This document shows positions 35,960 through 48,302 of a stretch of DNA of 64,000 bases, in pieces. The position numbers and the translations under genes are program-made. The stretch is from Pseudopithomyces maydicus (Eukaryota; Ascomycota; Dothideomycetes; Pleosporales; Didymosphaeriaceae): positions 1,674,001 through 1,738,000 of the forward strand of contig JANTUC010000008.1 of assembly GCA_026873275.1 (NCBI GenBank), given 5' to 3'. Every line of letters starts with the position of its first letter. Positions within the stretch are counted from its first letter, which is position 1. Under the pieces are notes generated by a model, which ran no database searches, was not told the DNA's origin, and saw nothing but the letters and a program-made list of their open reading frames with translations.

Positions 35960-36508
35960 CTTGAGGAGATCCACCGTTGCTTTTGGGATTTTTAGAAAAG
36001 AGAAATCAGAGGTGAGCCGAAGAAGGGAGATGTAGAGTGTGAAAAAATGGGCAGAAGAGCAAATCCGACCCGGGGTAGGGTAGGGGTTTTGTCCATGGGG
36101 GAGTGCTAAATGATGATTGCGTTGAAGGTAAAAAATTCTAGGATATGGCTTGTACGTAGGTATGTATCCCAGGTTTGTCTCGGGCTTTGTATATGAACAG
36201 CGGACGAGATAATGGAAAGTAAGACGCTTGTCTCATCGCAATCAGTAAACACGCTTGTTTTGTTTTCATGCCGCAAGACAAATTCGTACTCGCAGTATGA
36301 GATTACGTATCGGGTACAGACTAGTCAACTAATTGAGACAAGATATTGATCTTCTGTTCAATTGCACGATGTATAGCTGTCTGTTTCTCTAGTTTATAAA
36401 TAATGGTGATTGTACAACATCATTTTTACTAGATGCAGTAGCCTACTTTTATCACACCACTAATTTACACGAGAAATATGTACCCAAATGTCACACATAT
36501 TCACACAT
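35960..36508. other. Spacer without features
   Basis: About 550 bp, A/T-richer than the neighbouring genes, between the start of the AT-hook gene and the end of the pseudouridine gene. Nothing recognisable. Confidence 0.5.
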
Positions 36509-39000
36509 CTACACCTCATCCGCCAACCTCCTCAGCTCCGGACTTACGCTCTCCTTACTCCTCAAAGTCAACGCCGCCGCCCTCTGCGCCACTCCAATGC
36601 ACTCCTGCACCCGCCTGCCCTTCGCTAAGCCCACCGCTAACGCCCCCACAAATGTATCCCCGCAACCATTCACGCTCACCACCTCCTCCTTGTCCAGCAC
36701 CTCCGTAGGATACAATCTCACATACAACCCTCCAATTTCTGTGCTACCATTGTTGCACCTCGCAAGTACATACTGCGCGTCGTCGGGCGAGCTCAGTATC
36801 GGGTCGTCTGCACGAAGCACTTGGATGAGGAGCACGCCCTGAGGTCCGAGTTTCGTGAGTATGGTGGGGAAGAAGGGGAGGAGCTTGATGGCTTGTTGGG
36901 GGAGGCCTGCGTCGACGATGGCGCGAGATGTGGTGTGTGCGAGGGGAACGCGTAGGCCGGATGAAGGGATTCCTAGCGCGTCAATAACTGTGAACCATGA
37001 CGGGGCGTCGAACAAGCCGAGTTGGTAGGCGTGGTTATGGAGAGCCTGGAGCTCGAGCTCGTTGGGTGTTATGATGTCGACGAGAGGGTATGTGATGGAT
37101 TTCTTGGTATCGGTGGGAAAGATACGCAGAGCTTTAGCTGTAGATACCGGTTCGAAGATGGTGGTTGTGGAAGAGCGACGGAGGGCGAGCCATTGGTGAA
37201 GGGAATCAGAGTCCCAATTTGCGTCTGCAACTAGAACTTGTGGCGTAGAGGGCAGAGCGAGCATTGATGCGAGGTTGGTTTTGGGGATGCTTTCCAGAAT
37301 CTTCATATCGGCCATGGCGAGAGTGAGATCTTTATTCGCGTTGTTGATGGCAACGTACTGAGCGGTTCGTGCGGGAGAAGGGAGCGATTGGATGCCTACG
37401 GTGGACATGCCTTCGTCTGAAAGTTGGCTGAGAGCCGCACGACCAGTCAGATCGTCACCAACAGCGCTCTTGAGCTGCACAGAAGCACCTAGCAAGTGAG
37501 CTGCCTTCGCGATGTTGTGAGCCACACCACCAAGGGTCTGATTGATGATTGCAGGGTTCGAGGTGTGCAGGACGGGCTCCAGTGGATCAGAGGAATTGGC
37601 AAAGGGTGCATAATCACAAGAGAAATCAACCGCTAAGGCGCCTGCCACTACGATGTCCGGTTCAGATGACGCAATTGATGATGATGGGGTGGAAGTCGTC
37701 GGGGACAGAGATGCATTGCTCAAACGGTCCTCTACTGTTGATGCAGGACTAGACAAGACTGGATTGAAGGCTGAAGAAGCGCGTCTACATACTTACATCA
37801 GCACCAAGGTCTTTCTGAGCGGCAAATTGGGTCGCTCACCCTTGGGCTTCTTCTTGCTTTGATTCTAGGATTGCAAGTTCTCTAGCCACAATAGCAGCAC
37901 GTCTCACGTTGGATTCTATCAGCGCTCTATTTGCAGGAATGCTTGCGCCCTTGGTAAGTTCCTTGATCTTAGCGAGGACAAAGGGGGTGTTGTCTTTTCC
38001 TGTGATACCTGCCGCAGTAGCCTGTTGGATGGCTTCTTCAATGACAACGTCCATTGTTTCCTTTGGAATGGCGTGTTCTGCCGGAACGGGATTTGCGAAT
38101 AGTAGGCCGGAAGTAATATTGAGCGAGTGTTGAGCATCTGACACAGTGAGCTTGGGTGAGTGCGAGGTAAAGATGAGATACGTACGAATGATGGCAGCAG
38201 CCTCGATCTCGTCCTGAACCGTAGTAGGGCTCTTCACGCCACTGTCCCTGGACCAAAACGCAGGGAAGTCTACATTGCCCTTTCGCCCGTCAGCGAATGT
38301 GCCAACGTAGGCACCCTCGGTCTCGAGATACTCCAACGTGCGGGGAATATCGAGGAAGCTCTTGCATCCGCTGGACACGACGGTGACTGGAGTCCTGCCC
38401 AGCTCGGTCAGATCTGCGGAGATATCCATGCTGGACTCAGCTCCACGATGCACTCCGCCGAGCCCTCCGGTGCCAAAGATTTTGATACCGGCCAGGTGTG
38501 CCAGCAACATTGTTGCCGATATGGTAGTTCCGCCATTGTAGTTCATGCCCACTAATCGCTGGCCACAGACATAGCTCAGGTCTCTTCTCGAGAGCTTCAG
38601 TGTGGTGGATTTCCCAGCAGACTCAGTGAGGCGTATCAATTCCTCGGGATCCATGCCCACGCGCGCAACACCATCCAGAATGCCTATAGTGGCAGGTACA
38701 CCGCCATTGACACGCACGACGCTTTCGAGGAGGGAGGCTAGGGCGACGTTCTCAGGGTATGGGAAACCTGGGGTAGAGATTAGTGATGTGTGCAGATCAG
38801 CCGCAGCCGGACTGCGTACCATGAGTGTAGATGGTCGTCTCCAGCGCGACGACTGGCTTGTTCGAGTGCAAAGCCTCGCGCACCTCCTCCGAAACGCGGA
38901 AGAAGCCATTGTTGGTGAGGTGTCGTCGCCCTAGACCCCCGAAAGCGGCTCTGCTGCCGGGGAGGCGCACGCGCTGGGCAGCTCTAAGAAGGGGACGCAT
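36509..39000 (-). CDS. Bifunctional pseudouridine-5'-phosphate glycosidase / pseudouridine kinase
   Basis: Breaks down pseudouridine from RNA turnover: the kinase domain phosphorylates pseudouridine and the glycosidase splits the C-C bond to uracil and ribose 5-phosphate. Four exons (38820-39000, 38186-38767, 37840-38137, 36509-37784); introns of 52, 48 and 55 bp; 778 residues, frame intact. The N-terminal 350 residues are PsuG/IndA-like: VVALETTIYTHGFPYPEN, ATIGILDGVARVGM, YNGGTTISATM, GTGGLGGVHRG, SSGCKSFLDI, LLFANPVPAEHAIP, NTPFVLAKI. The C-terminal part is a PfkB-family kinase: DIVVAGALAVDFSCDY, GGVAHNIAKAAHLLGA and the catalytic NGCGDTFVGALA near 726-737. The fusion is standard in fungi. 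The 48-bp intron is open in frame but its removal gives the better join IIHAQHSLNITSGLL. The start at 39000 gives an Arg-rich N-terminus that may target mitochondria; an in-frame ATG at 39036 is possible. Confidence 0.93.
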
Positions 39001-39305
39001 TGTGTATACAGGCAATGCAAGGTGGAAAACAAGCAAGAAAGAAAAGGACAGCAGCGCAATCTAGCACCTTATCGCCCCGGACCTCGGTCGGGGGGTCTGT
39101 GGAGCATCAAGATACCGGTAGCTCATGAGCCATGGCGGGGCGGGGGCGGGGCGGAGGTCTTGGCAGCGTCGGGGAAGGCGGAGCGGAAAGCACGTCTAGT
39201 GTAGATGCCACGTTCGAGCTCCAGTGCGCCGCGCAAGCTCCACCAAATCGCCAGCCCCAACCTCACGACTCTTCCTATGCTTGGGTGACTGGACTGCTAC
39301 CCAAC
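39001..39305. promoter_or_regulatory. Short bidirectional promoter region
   Basis: Only 305 bp separate the start codons of the divergent pseudouridine gene (minus) and OST1 (plus). The stretch is GC-rich without a TATA box, so both core promoters must share it. The G-rich block at 39132-39183 stays open in frame with OST1 but is not needed for its signal peptide. Confidence 0.5.
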
Positions 39306-40846
39306 ATGAGGTCACTCCCTCTATTCTCGAGCTGCCTGGCAGCCCTCGCAAGCGTCGCATGCGCCGAATTGAACCTCTCGCAGCCGCTGCTCTCCAAGCA
39401 GGTGCTGCCCAGCACCTTCAAGCCGCCCCAGGTCTTCAAGAACGTCAATCTGGTTCGCAGCACCAACCTCGACAAGTCCTACCCTAGGGAAACCATCAAT
39501 GTCATCATAGAGAACATCGACTCAAAACCCCAGTCGGAATACTATCTGCCATTTGAGTCGAGCTTGATTTCGAAGGTGGGCGGTCTTGAGGTCAAGGACA
39601 AGAAGGATGCAGAGAAGGGGTCTTTCAAGGTGGAGGTTGTAGGCTTGGACGAGCAGAGGTATGCGCCATCGAGCAATTGACACACCGCCGGGCTAACAGG
39701 AAGCATAGCTCGACCGAGTTCTACCTTATCCACCTCCCGACCCCTCTCGCGCCCAAACAGCAACAGACTCTCAGCATCACCTACTCTGTCCTCTCTGCCC
39801 TTGCACCCGTCCCTGCCAAGATTGGCCAGTCGGAGAAGCAATACGTGCAATACACCTTCAGCGCCTACACACCTTCTGCTTACGTCACCGAGAAGCAGAA
39901 GACGAAGCTGAAGTTCCCCAGTGGCGACGTCCCCGACTACACCAAGCTCCCCGCCGACCTCAACGCCGAGTCCAAGGCGGACCCGCAGAAGCAGGGCTCG
40001 ACCTTCACTTACGGCCCCTACAACGATGTGCCGGCCGGAGCTGAGGAGCTCGCCAGCGTGCGCTATGAGTTCACCAAGCCGCTTACGCACGCCACTCTGC
40101 TGGAGCGCGATCTCGAGGTCTCGCACTGGGGTGGGAACCTTGCTTCCGAGGAGCGCTACTGGCTCACCAACCAGGGTGCCGAGCTCAAGAACCACTTCTC
40201 TCGTGTCGAGTGGCAGAAGTCGCAGTACATGAACCCTGCTTCTTCGGCCGTCAAGGGCCTCAACCTTCCTCTGCACCCTGGTGCCGTTGACGCATACTTC
40301 ACCGACGACATTGGCAACGTGTCTACCTCTCGTTTCCGACCCGGAAAGAAGGAGAACCTGCTCGAGTTGAAGCCTCGCTATCCGATCTTCGGAGGCTGGA
40401 AGTACAGCTTCCGCGTTGGGTGGAACGCTGATCTAAGCACCTATCTCCGCAAGCTTGCCCAGGGCGATACCTACGTTCTCAAGGTTCCTTTCCTTGAGGG
40501 GCCCCGCCTGCCCGAGGGCATCCAATACGCAAAGGTCCACCTTCGTGTCATCCTGCCCGAAGGCGCCACAAACATCAAGTACTCAACCAGCGTGCCCTTG
40601 GTCGAAAGCACCACAAGCATCCACAAGACATTCATGGATACCCTGGGCAGGTCTACCCTGGAACTGCATGCCATCAACATCGTGGACGAGTTCAGAGAAC
40701 GCGACCTGATAGTTACATACGATTACCCGTGGACAGCAGGCTACAGGAAGCCCATCGTCATCACCGTTGGTATGTTCGGACTTTTTGCCGCCATCTGGGT
40801 GTTGGGAAGCATCGACACGAGCATCGGAAAGTCGAAGAAGGCTTGA
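39306..40846 (+). CDS. OST1: Ribophorin I, oligosaccharyltransferase subunit OST1
   Basis: Subunit of the ER oligosaccharyltransferase that moves the lipid-linked glycan to Asn of nascent proteins. Two exons, one intron at 39659-39708 (a nearer AG at 39698-39699 is in frame but too close to the CTAAC branch site); 496 residues, frame intact. The start at 39306 gives a signal peptide (MRSLPLFSSCLAALASVACA) directly before ELNLSQPL. Ribophorin I hallmarks: FKNVNLVRSTNLDKSYPRE, FYLIHLPTPL, SYVTEKQK-like AYVTEKQKTKLKFPSG, YGPYNDVP, LERDLEVSHWGGNLASEE, YWLTNQGAELKNHFSR, LKPRYPIFGGWKYSF. A single membrane anchor near 466-486 and a short lysine-rich cytosolic tail end the protein. Confidence 0.95.
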
Positions 40847-41488
40847 AGTAGAACGGGGAACAGGAGAGCGATTGTGGAAGAAGAACATGGCGGCGACATG
40901 GACCGCGCCAAGGCAGCATGGACCGGAGATGATCGGATGGATAGGAATGGGAAGGAAAGGGCAAGGGACAAAAGTTCATGTAGGACTATTTGGGGTCGCA
41001 GCACCATAACTTCAGAATGCTAGTGATCAGTACGACAGTTTCGATGTGCTTTGATGAGATTATGTACATTAAATCGAGGGTTGGAAGTGAATGGGTGGAA
41101 AGCAAACAGAAGATGCGGGGAAGCAATCGCACTTTCCTTCCCACTCTTCCTCTGATGTGTATCTCCTCCCTATTCTTCCTCGCTGTGCATCTGCTTCCTA
41201 GTCTTCTTCGTTGAACGCTTCCTTCCTATTCTTCTTCGCTGTACATTTCCTTCCCACTGTCTCAACATGCACTTCCCTTCCCACTCTTCCTCGCTGTGTA
41301 TTTCCTTCCCACGCTTCCTCACTGGGCAGTTCCCATCCCAGTCTTCCATATTATGTTCGTTTCTGTTGTTGTTTTCTACCTCAGCACACTCACAATTTGA
41401 CGCTTCGCCTTCACGCACCAGCTCTCTGTCCGCTTTTCTTCGAAACAAACAAACTTCATTTCGTGTCTTTTTTTTCTTTCACACAAAA
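40847..41488. other. Spacer with repeated CTTCC-type units
   Basis: From about 41130 to 41345 there are imperfect repeats of TTCCTTCCCACTCTTCCTC-like units (period roughly 30 bp) directly upstream of the palmitoyltransferase-like gene, leaving a pyrimidine-rich leader. No gene supported. Confidence 0.55.
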
Positions 41489-42616
41489 ATGTCGTTTTTC
41501 AAGAAAGCGATCGCTTCCGCTAAGACATTCCTTACGGAATGTCTTATGCTTATTTTCCCGGTGCTTTTGGCCGCCCAAATTGTGGTGCCATTGTACCTCA
41601 TCAGCCGAGTGTTGAGTAAGTTCTATACTCTCATCAATTTACTATTCCCAGCTTTAAGAGTTGGGTGAAAAGGAATCAAATACTAACAGCTATCAGAGCT
41701 CGGCTCGATTCACAAGACAGACAAAGCCGTGGCGCTTTGGGCAGCAAGACCAGGCCGGCGTACCGCTGAGATCGCCATCGTCTACAGTCTCCTCTGCCTC
41801 TTCACCCTTTTATGGGTTGTACCACTGGCATACTGTCTTTTTTCTTCGTATTGGGTCGCCTCAAAACGAAAAGTGATTCCGGCTTCGCGCGAACCACTTT
41901 TCGAAGTAGATCCCGACTCAGGAATGCGAAGAATATGCCGTTATTGCAACTTGTACCGAACGGACCGCTCATTTCATTGTCACAAACGAGGACTGGACAA
42001 ATGTCTTCCTTTCTACGACCACACCTGTTACTGGTGGACGGGTGCAATCTGGCTTCACAACCTGAAAGCGTATATCTTGATGATCACTATGCTTCCAGTG
42101 TTCCAGCTCTACATCCTTGGTCTAAGCATTTGGATGATGGCCTCGAAAAATGAGGATAAAAAGTTTCACTTCTGGGCGCCGCTCGGCGCCGTTTCAGCAG
42201 TTGGTTTCTTACTATCAATATCGGTCACCTTAACGTACTTGCAAGCATTCATCTTCCGGAACACTCTTGACAGAGAGGGAAAGAAAGGAATTGATTTCCT
42301 TGATGAATACGGCTTCGTTCGCCTTTGGGATGCTAAAGACCCCAAGAAAAATCCATACAACAAGGGCTCCAGGCGAAATGCCTTTGATATGCTCGGTCCA
42401 TGGTATACCTGGCTATTCTTTTGGACCGAGACGCCCCTGATGGATTCGATCGAAGGTTATAGACAAGAAGAAAGAGAAGCGCTGGCGTTTCCTCTTGAAT
42501 CTTACGATCGATGGTCTCTAGGATCATCCCAGGCAACGACAACGGGATTCGATGACGCCTCTGACATTGAGTCTGGCAAGCTCAATCGCCGCGAAGGTCG
42601 CCATACTTATCCCTAA
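41489..42616 (+). CDS. Divergent DHHC-family (Pfa5-like) palmitoyltransferase
   Basis: Protein S-acyltransferase family, four membrane spans. Two exons, intron 41616-41696 with CTAAC branch site; 348 residues, frame intact. TM segments at LMLIFPVLLAAQIVVPLYLI, VYSLLCLFTLLWVVPLAYCL, LMITMLPVFQLYILGLSIWM and GAVSAVGFLLSISVTLTYLQ. The cysteine-rich domain between TM2 and TM3 reads CRYCNLYRTDRSFHC, GLDKC, then YDHTCYWWTG. The order fits the Pfa5 branch, which lacks some canonical zinc cysteines, but the signature is DHTC where family members have DHHC, DHYC or DHFC. The following CPW is CYW. The C-terminal NPYNKGSRRNAFDMLGP block matches the conserved NP-x-x-x-G region. The catalytic Cys is kept, so activity is possible but doubtful. 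The gene borders the repeat block, its tandem repeats beginning within a few bases of the stop codon. Confidence 0.8.
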
Positions 42617-42618
42617 TT

Positions 42619-43125
42619 TCAAACCCCTCGACACGGAAGGAGACGTGTATAAATAAATCCCGATTCGCTCAAGCAAGCTTCTCCCAGCCAAGAGCATTTC
42701 GGGTATGGTAAAGGAGGAATGGACCAGCGTTGAGGTACCGCACTGCGGGCGGTCGCGCATTTCAGCTTCAAGCAACTTTACCATTTTTTCAAAACCCCTC
42801 AACACGGAAGGAGACGTGTCTAAAGAAACCCTCGATTGTTCAAGCATGCTTCTCCCAGCCAAGAGCATTCCAGGTGTGATGATGAAGAGATGGACCAGCG
42901 TTGAGGTACCGCACTGCGGGCGGTCGCGCATCTCAGCTTCAACCTTCATCATTTTTTTCGAACCCCTCAACACGGAAGGAGACGTGTATAAAGAAACCCT
43001 GAATTTGTTCAAGCAAGCTTCTCCCAGCCAAGAGCATTTCAGGTATGGTAAAGTAGAGATGGACCAGCGGTGAGGTACCGCACTGCGGGCGGTCGCGCAT
43101 TTCAGCTTCAAGCACCTTTACCATT
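42619..43125 (+). repeat. Three tandem copies of a 168-171 bp repeat
   Basis: CCCCTC-ACACGGAAGGAGACGTG begins the copies at about 42624, 42795 and 42963 (periods 171 and 168). Each copy also carries CTTCTCCCAGCCAAGAGCAT and GGTACCGCACTGCGGGCGGT. Both periods are multiples of three, so frames stay open on both strands: a plus frame at 42705-43073 and a minus frame at 42524-43111 that translate as repeated ~56-residue units. I regard these as a by-product of the period, but cannot exclude a repeat protein. Confidence 0.88.
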
Positions 43126-43859
43126 GCTCCTCGCCTTCGCCGAAGGTGGTGACGCCCTGTTGAGCATAGCTCCAGATGTCCATATCCCAAGGCAAGGAGT
43201 GAGTCGAGCACCCTGTCACAACTCGCGCCTCTACGTGGCGACAGGGATCAGTACGCAGGAATATCAAGTCACAACAACAAGTTTCAAATCATGTCATACC
43301 AGGCTAAACCAAACCAAACCAAAGGAGACTTTGATATCCTACCGAAACCAAGCGAGTCAATAGCCAGGAATTTTCTATGACCAGCATACGATGTTTAGGA
43401 CGCACTTCACGGCATATCTGGACCCACAATCATCCGTTCAAAGGCCAGATGGAACGTACATCAAGTTATACCAGCCCAATCGTCAGGACCTGCATTCAAA
43501 TTCAAATCGAACGAACCAAAGTCACACCACAAGCCATTCGATTGTTGTCGCAATGACCTAGACAGATTATGCCAACTCCAATCAAAGGCAGACCAGTCAA
43601 AGGCAAACCAGACGCAAGGCCACATCATAACTTTCGATCAGAGCCAGACAAACCATATCAACACGTCCATTCAGAGCCAGACACACAATACCATCATGTC
43701 CGCTCAAAACCAGACACATTATGCCTAGAGTCATACTATCTAAGGGCGAGAGAAAACTCTTTGAACCATTCTCGGATCTTTTTTCCGGATCAGGCAGAAA
43801 ACCATACAAGTACAACTCGTTGAGAGCAAGTCGAAGTATTCTACAAGTCAAACCAAGAT

Positions 43860-44480
43860 CTCGCTTTCAGTGCTAGCCACAATTAAGTACCAGCTACAGC
43901 AGGATAGGCCTTTAGACTTTCAATACACGTCGCAAGGACCTGTACAGATTCACAGCCAGCCAAAATTTCGTGTTGAGAATCATAAAAGTAGCTTTTCAGC
44001 CAAATCCAAAGCCAGAGTCAAACCAATTTTCTCGCCCTCAGTACTAGCTACAACGCAGTACCAGCCGGACCAGGATAGGCCTGCATTCACAGTCACCGAA
44101 AATACCACGTTGAGAGTCATAACAGCAGCGTTTCGGCCGAATCCAAATCAGGATAGTCCTGTGTTCACAGCCAGCCCAAATACCACGTTGGGACTTTTAA
44201 CAGTAACTGTCAAACTAAATCCAAATCTACATCCAAAGCTACAACGGAATCGGCTTCATTCACAGCCACCCAAAGTTCCAAGTTGAAAGTCACAACAGCA
44301 GCTGTTCGGCCAAATCCAGATCTACATCCAAAGTCAGAACAGAATAGGCGTTTATTACAGCCAGCCGCAATTTCATCTTGAGTCATAACGGCAGCTGTTT
44401 AGTCAAGTCTAAATCCAAGGCCAGACCAGGACAGGCCTGTTTTCACAGCCCGCCAGATTGCTATATCGAGTCTTTCAGTC
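43860..44480 (+). repeat. Degenerate tandem repeat, period about 95-110 bp
   Basis: Recurring pieces GGATAGGCCT, TTCACAGCCAGCC, TTGAGAGTCATAA, CAGCTGTTCGGCCAAATCC and CATCCAAAG follow each other about six times with many changes. A shorter unit around CAGAGCCAGACA recurs at about 43636-43720. Confidence 0.65.
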
Positions 44481-45609
44481 ATTCAATCTCTGAATTATCG
44501 TCGTAAGGACCTAGACATGATCATACCGACTCCAGCCAATAGCAAATCATACTATATCGAGAGTAATGGCGGCAGCTGTTCAGCCAATCCAGATCCAAGT
44601 TCAAAGCTAGACCAGAATAGGCCTGTATTTTTCAGTCATTCGATTATCATCGTAAGGACACAGACAGATTATGCCGACTCCAGTCAAAGGCAAAACAAGG
44701 CTCCTATGCATAGCCAGCCAAAATCTCATATCGAGGATCACAACAGTGGCTATTCAGCCAAGTTCAGATCCAGAACAAGACCAGATTCTGCTATAGAAAC
44801 TTAAATTTTCTCCTAAGCATGGTCAGTCGTCGGTTGTCAAACAAGTCCCAACTATTAAAGGCACCATACGACCAGAGCATTATCTGAGAGCCAGATCCTA
44901 GGGCAGCACCAGGAAAAAAGAGGTGAAATTCACATGATACCACTGAAACGGCCGATCGTTCTCTAGGATGCCAACCCTCGCTGCTCGAGTAAGATTGATA
45001 ACGACACGAAAACGAAGATCGGCGATTAGGACTATCGCCTGGTGTCTATCCAGATATGCGTGTTACGTATTATCAGCGTTTTGATTCTCGTCGCAAGAAC
45101 CTAGATAGGTTGTGTCGACTCCAGCCGAAGGCAATCAGACGCAATGGATTCGACGAGCACCAAACAATTTGACCACAGAGAATGTAGCGCTTACTCGCAC
45201 CCGGCCAGCTATACTAAGCTTCAGCCTCGAGATATGCTACCGTGAGCACCTTGGTCACTAAGTATAAGAAGTCCAGCCAAAGGCAGACTAGCCAAAGGCA
45301 AACCAGATTGCAATGGATTCAACGAGGAGCTCGGAACGATGCACCAAACATGGGAAGGTGGATTCAGTTGATGAAAAGCAAATTGATCCACGAACTGCTC
45401 GCTGCAACACTCTCTCAGCGTGTCGGAACTTACGTTAATACTGTTACGCATCGCACCAAAGCTTACCACAGCGAACTTCAACGGTCGTGTCCGTCCTCCG
45501 GCTCGACATCCGTACCATCGCTCCATCCCATCATCGTGAGGCCGTTCCAGCTGCTCGCAGCCATCGTGGCCCTCTCCTGGGGGCTCTCAACGCGACATCC
45601 CGTACACCA

Positions 45610-46085
45610 TCAAGCAATGATTGCGTTAAAGACATGCGAAGAGCCGAAATCGTCTAGTCCATGAACGTACCCTCCTGCTGTCTCGAAGCTTTTCTTCAGA
45701 AGAACGTCTCGCACGTACCTTTGGACGAAATAGAGTTTATGTGGTGCGATGTGCTTCAATTCCCTGCTCAATGAGGAGAATTCAAACCCAAACCCTCGAA
45801 GCCATCCATCAAAGCCTCCAAACCGCCTTCGTCGGCATACCCCACATACACATCCTCCGTGTCGATCTCCAACGCACACTCACAAAGAGAGACATCGGTC
45901 ATCGGCGATAATTGCTGGTCAGGGGTTGCTTGAACAAGCCATTTGCATGGTTCAACAAGCCGCGGAGAAGGACTTTGGATGCAACATCCAGCTGATGAGT
46001 GCGTGCTACGTATCGTAATGGGAACCTCGCCACAGCCAGTCCAATCTTGCTTCGCCCTGCATGCCGAACTCGATCCTTTCAGCAA
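45610..46085 (-). pseudogene. Possible gene relic inside the repeat block
   Basis: Two minus-strand frames look more protein-like than their surroundings. One ends ALEIDTEDVYVGYADEGG, then LMDGFEGLGLNSPH and a stop. The other, in the next frame, contains RELKHIAPHKLYFVQRYVRD and ends VFNAIIA with a stop at 45610. They could be pieces of one broken gene. I do not recognise a family and the call is weak. Confidence 0.2.
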
Positions 46086-48302
46086 ACAAGATAAATTTTT
46101 TGGGCAATTCCATCGCCATAGTGCTAGCTAAGAGCCTTGAAACTCTACATCCTAAGATTGAATTCCAGTCATGCCGACTCTAGCCAAAAGCAGCGGACTC
46201 ATCTACAAGAAGCACCGAAACAGTACACCATACATGAGATTGTGGATGTAATTGGCTATCAATCTTTTACAGCTTTTCATGGTCACGAAAACTATGTCTT
46301 CGTTGTGTTTTCGTTGACCAGATGGATCTTCAGCATAATGGATGAGTGCGCGGTACGAGTCTTAGTGGAAATCCCGCCACAGTCACAGTCTCAAATTTCG
46401 CTTCGCCCTGGATGCCAAAGTCAATCCCTTCACCGCACAAAATAAATCTTTAAGCAATGCCATCGCATAAGCGCTACCTTCGCCTCAGTGCTTTCTTCGA
46501 GCCTTGAAGGCATTCGCCTATTGTCGTAAGAACATAGACTGGTCATACACATTCCAGCCAAAAACAAACAAGACACGACGGGTTCATCAACAAGAAGCAC
46601 CAAAATCAAACATAAGAGGGTCAATGTAACCGATGAGGGTGCGAAAAGCATGCTGAGACGGTAGTGACAGATGGTCGATCCCAGCCTACGGAAGCTGGAG
46701 AGCACACAAAGCTTTAAAAACGCTTCGTCAGATTGCTGCAACTACCTCTGCATTTCTCCATATATCTACGTACTCAAGTATTTGGCCGCCATGGCTGAGG
46801 AGACGTATATCTCCATCATGAATGAGGATGAAGAGAACCCATCCACATACTGCAACACCACAGTCTCAATACCATCACCGAAGAGCAATTTGAGCCTTGA
46901 AGCTATACATACGAAGATTGAGTGTCGTTCTTCCAACATGTTATGTCGACTCGAGCCACTGGGAAACCAATCACAGACAAACCAGGCGTAACGGATTTGA
47001 TACAACGAGCAACACATAATTGACTCAACATCGAGTGTGGATGTAGTTGATAAGCATGTTATCTTGCTAGTGTCCATTCAGTCCTAGCACCATGGAATGG
47101 TCTTTTCAGTCTTTTGATTCGTCATAGAAGGACCAAGACACCTCATGTCAATTTTTCAATTACCGTCTTAAGGAACTAGGTCATGACAACTTCAAGCAAT
47201 GGCAAATCAGCCAAAAGCAAACCAGACGCAATGAAGACAGGTCATATCGACTCCAGTCAAAGACAACCAGACGCAACGAACTTATCGAAAGGAGCGCGAA
47301 AAGAATTGATCCGAGATGATAGGGTGAAAGCGATGCACCATGGCTGAAGCTGAAAAGCACACGCAGCTCAAAAATACTTCCATGACATGCTCTGCAACAT
47401 CCATATGTACACCTCGTCATCGCCATGCCCAATTCTTTTCAGTCATTCTGTTATCGCCGCAAAGACCTAGACAGATCGTGCCGATTCCAACCAAAATCAA
47501 TCAGATACAACGGTGTTTTGAATATCATCGCAAGGTCTTGGACACGTCATGCCGACTCCGGCCAACTGGCAACCTGGCGCAACAGATTCACCAATACGAA
47601 ATACCAAACAGTTGCCCAAACAACAGAAGGTGAAATCAATGCACCATGGCTAAAGCTGGATAGCATACGCAGCTCTAAAATGCTTCCTCAGCATGTTCTG
47701 CACTCATCCATCTATCGATCCGAAGATTGATTGATCATTTGTCGACTCTGTCAGGTTATACCAAATACATACCAGACACGACGAGTTTATCAAAAGGAGC
47801 GCCAAATAATTGACCAGATACGAAATGGTGAAAACAATGCACCGGAGCTGAATCTGGAGAGCGCACACAGCTCAGAAAATACCTCCTCAACATACTTCAC
47901 ACCTACCCATTCACCTATCCGAAGATTGATTAGTCATTTCTCGATTATGTCCAGAAGATCAAACCATATTGAGGGTGACGCAAAATTCGATGAAGTGAAG
48001 TCCTTGTTTTTTTCTTTTGCCGCCTGAGCAATTTCGTGACTATCCGTCACAAGCGGTCGTACTTCTGGGTTTGGATCTGACCACAAGCCTTTCCACACCA
48101 GACATGGGAACACAAATGAATTCAACCTTTTGAAATTCCGAATGCTCTTTTACAATCCTGTGCAGCCGCCACGCAACAGTAAAAGGAGAATTGCGAGCGT
48201 TCGCAACCAATCGACGAGCCTCTGCCCGCCCTCTGTCCTATCGCAGAGCGCCAACCCCCTGAACGAGATCATACCACGGGACTCCGAACACTTTTCATTT
48301 TT

